Part shown: piece after piece, positions 7,575-8,284 of the stretch | Numbering within the stretch: the first letter of the stretch is position 1 | Layout of the letters: every line of letters begins with the position of its first letter | Source of the DNA: Candidatus Omnitrophota bacterium | Lineage (GTDB): Bacteria; Omnitrophota; Gorgyraeia; Duberdicusellales; 4484-171 | DNA length: 8,284 nucleotides | Assembly (NCBI GenBank): GCA_030601015.1 | Contig: JAUVUO010000048.1 | Coordinates: 1-8,284 of the forward strand | Direction: 5' to 3' | Notes under the pieces: model-generated | What the model was told of the DNA's origin: nothing | Database searches by the model: none | What the model saw: the letters and a program-made list of their open reading frames with translations, nothing else | Made by a program: the position numbers and the translations under genes

Positions 7575-7654
7575 AATCACTAATCTCGCTTCCAACAATC
7601 AAAAACAGGACTTAATTATCTAATTATTAAATAATTTTATTTCAAAGGAAGGAT

Positions 7655-7681
7655 GTTTTTAAAAGACTGGTCTTTAAAAAC
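7655..7681. repeat. dyad-symmetric sequence in the thi upstream region
   Basis: GTTTTTAAAAGAC (7655-7667) and GTCTTTAAAAAC (7670-7681) are inverted copies differing by one extra A, separated by TG. The core AAAGAC-TG-GTCTTT is a perfect 6+6 dyad. The 2-nt centre makes a protein-binding operator more natural than an RNA hairpin, though a hairpin with a CTGG loop could form. It lies roughly 80 nt upstream of the candidate thi promoter, which is far for a repressor site. Confidence 0.45.
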
Positions 7682-7777
7682 TTATAATATATCTGCCTTT
7701 TTTCGGCTTATGATTTCTAATTTTTAATCTCTACCCCAAAACAAATTACACCTATAATTTAAAAATTTCTGTAAAAC

Positions 7778-7832
7778 GGAACAATATTTACAAAAAATTT
7801 TATTTTTTCCCCATTAGCTTTTAGATTGTTCC
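7778..7832. repeat. spaced inverted repeat GGAACAAT / ATTGTTCC
   Basis: Perfect 8-bp arms at 7778-7785 and 7825-7832 are separated by 39 bases of mostly A/T. The arms include three G/C pairs each. It could form the closing stem of a small structured RNA or be chance in a low-complexity region. Confidence 0.3.
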
Positions 7833-7906
7833 CCCTAATTTTATATCACAATTTATAGATACCTGCAATATTTTATACTTTCTTAAATAAACGCAGCTGT
7901 TTATAA

Positions 7907-7928
7907 AAAATAAAATTCGCTTTATTTT
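7907..7928 (-). terminator. weak terminator-like hairpin after the receiver gene
   Basis: Perfect 8-bp arms AAAATAAA (7907-7914) and TTTATTTT (7921-7928) enclose the 6-nt loop ATTCGC, about 120 nt downstream of the receiver-gene stop. On the minus strand the second arm runs straight into more T residues. The stem is entirely A-T, so termination strength is doubtful. Confidence 0.25.
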
Positions 7929-8048
7929 ATATAAATTAAATAGATAGACTCTAAAAAAATCGGAATTGAACCCCTTTGAATGTAGATTTAACTATAAACT
8001 TTCTTTATTAAATATTTTTTATATAATTTTAGCTTTATCAATAAACTA

Positions 8049-8284
8049 TTATATCAAAATTCCCTTTTCTAAAAACCTATTTATTGTATCTATTAACACT
8101 ACTGACCCCACAGTTTTAGCAATAAAATACCGGCCGCCAATAGTCCTAATTGGCTGATCCTCCATTTCCATTTCGGTCATAACCGCTGTCAAAAAAATAA
8201 TAGGAATCTTCCTTGTTTCAGGGTCTGCCAATAAAGCCTCAGCGACATCCGCACCCGAAACATTCGGCATAACTATATCTAATA
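8049..8284 (-). CDS. response regulator receiver domain, C-terminal part (cut by window edge)
   Basis: The open frame runs off the right edge. Reading inward it begins LDIVMPNVSG, the classical segment around the phospho-accepting aspartate (codon 8279-8277), so the ATG at 8270 is an internal methionine and not the start. About 77 residues are visible. They include FLTA with the conserved threonine (codon 8189-8187) and the conserved lysine in FIAKTV (codon 8117-8115), where the usual proline after lysine is replaced by threonine. The stretch between them (about 20 residues, with TEMEMEDQ and GGRYF) is longer than in CheY. The protein ends about 20 residues after the lysine, so the receiver is either a stand-alone CheY-like protein or the last domain of a larger one. 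It would receive phosphate from a histidine kinase; target and partner are not visible. Confidence 0.88.
   Translation of the reverse strand, partial: LDIVMPNVSGADVAEALLADPETRKIPIIFLTAVMTEMEMEDQPIRTIGGRYFIAKTVGSVVLIDTINRFLEKGILI

Larger units (their letters stand above)
7453..8048. other. 596-base A+T-rich intergenic spacer
   Basis: No coding region is supported here: the minus-strand frames I checked are broken by frequent stops and I recognised no protein motif. In transcription order it contains the end of the receiver gene transcript with an A+T-only hairpin (7907-7928), a spaced inverted repeat (7778-7832), a near-perfect dyad (7655-7681), an A+T palindrome (AATTATT/AATAATT, 7622-7636), a candidate promoter and the thi leader. 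It is by far the longest noncoding stretch in the window, while the other gaps are 40 to 166 bases. A small RNA gene cannot be excluded. Confidence 0.7.

Noticed and set aside
7966..8157. 63-codon plus-strand frame
   Set aside because: It overlaps the receiver-domain gene on the opposite strand and has low-complexity Ile/Leu/Asn-rich content typical of A+T-rich antisense frames.
1..8284. Defence island, CRISPR array, prophage or toxin-antitoxin system
   Set aside because: All full-length genes but one are recognisable housekeeping genes, there is no regular repeat-spacer pattern, and no nuclease, integrase or toxin motif is seen.

Overview
The window is an A+T-rich piece of bacterial chromosome. 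Every protein gene I can support lies on the minus strand. In transcription order (right to left) these are: the 3' end of a response-regulator receiver gene cut by the right edge, a long A+T-rich spacer, thiE, thiG and thiH (thiamine thiazole synthesis and coupling), htpG (Hsp90 chaperone), a small conserved-looking hypothetical gene, and tex (YqgF/S1 RNA-binding protein). No tRNA, rRNA, CRISPR array or transposase gene is visible.

The organism is a low-GC bacterium. ThiH is the radical-SAM, oxygen-sensitive tyrosine lyase rather than the aerobic glycine oxidase ThiO, which suggests an anaerobic or facultative lifestyle. The receiver domain, with an extended loop ending GGRYFIAK, and the short palindromic repeats remind me of Omnitrophota/Elusimicrobiota-type genomes. 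That is a recollection, not a search result, and the assignment is weak.

Layout: bases 1-132 are noncoding and carry a GC-rich palindromic repeat. tex (133-2286) follows a 27-bp palindrome in the gap from the small gene (2377-2706). htpG (2860-4713) has its own strong ribosome-binding site and a plausible sigma-70-type promoter. thiH, thiG and thiE (4880-7452) form one tight transcription unit: thiG and thiH overlap by 11 bases and thiE and thiG are 40 bases apart. The 596-base spacer 7453-8048 holds the thi leader (hairpin and a displaced Shine-Dalgarno-like tract), a possible promoter and several inverted repeats, but no gene I can support.

ThiG and ThiH together make the thiazole phosphate moiety from deoxyxylulose phosphate, tyrosine-derived dehydroglycine and sulfur carried on ThiS. 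ThiE then joins the thiazole phosphate to HMP pyrophosphate to give thiamine phosphate. thiS, thiF, thiC and thiD are not in the window. The remaining genes are housekeeping or regulatory and have no evident functional link to thiamine. I see no convincing new multi-gene system. The most interesting unexplained signals are a pair of related hairpins just upstream of tex and thiE, and the structured spacer before thiE.
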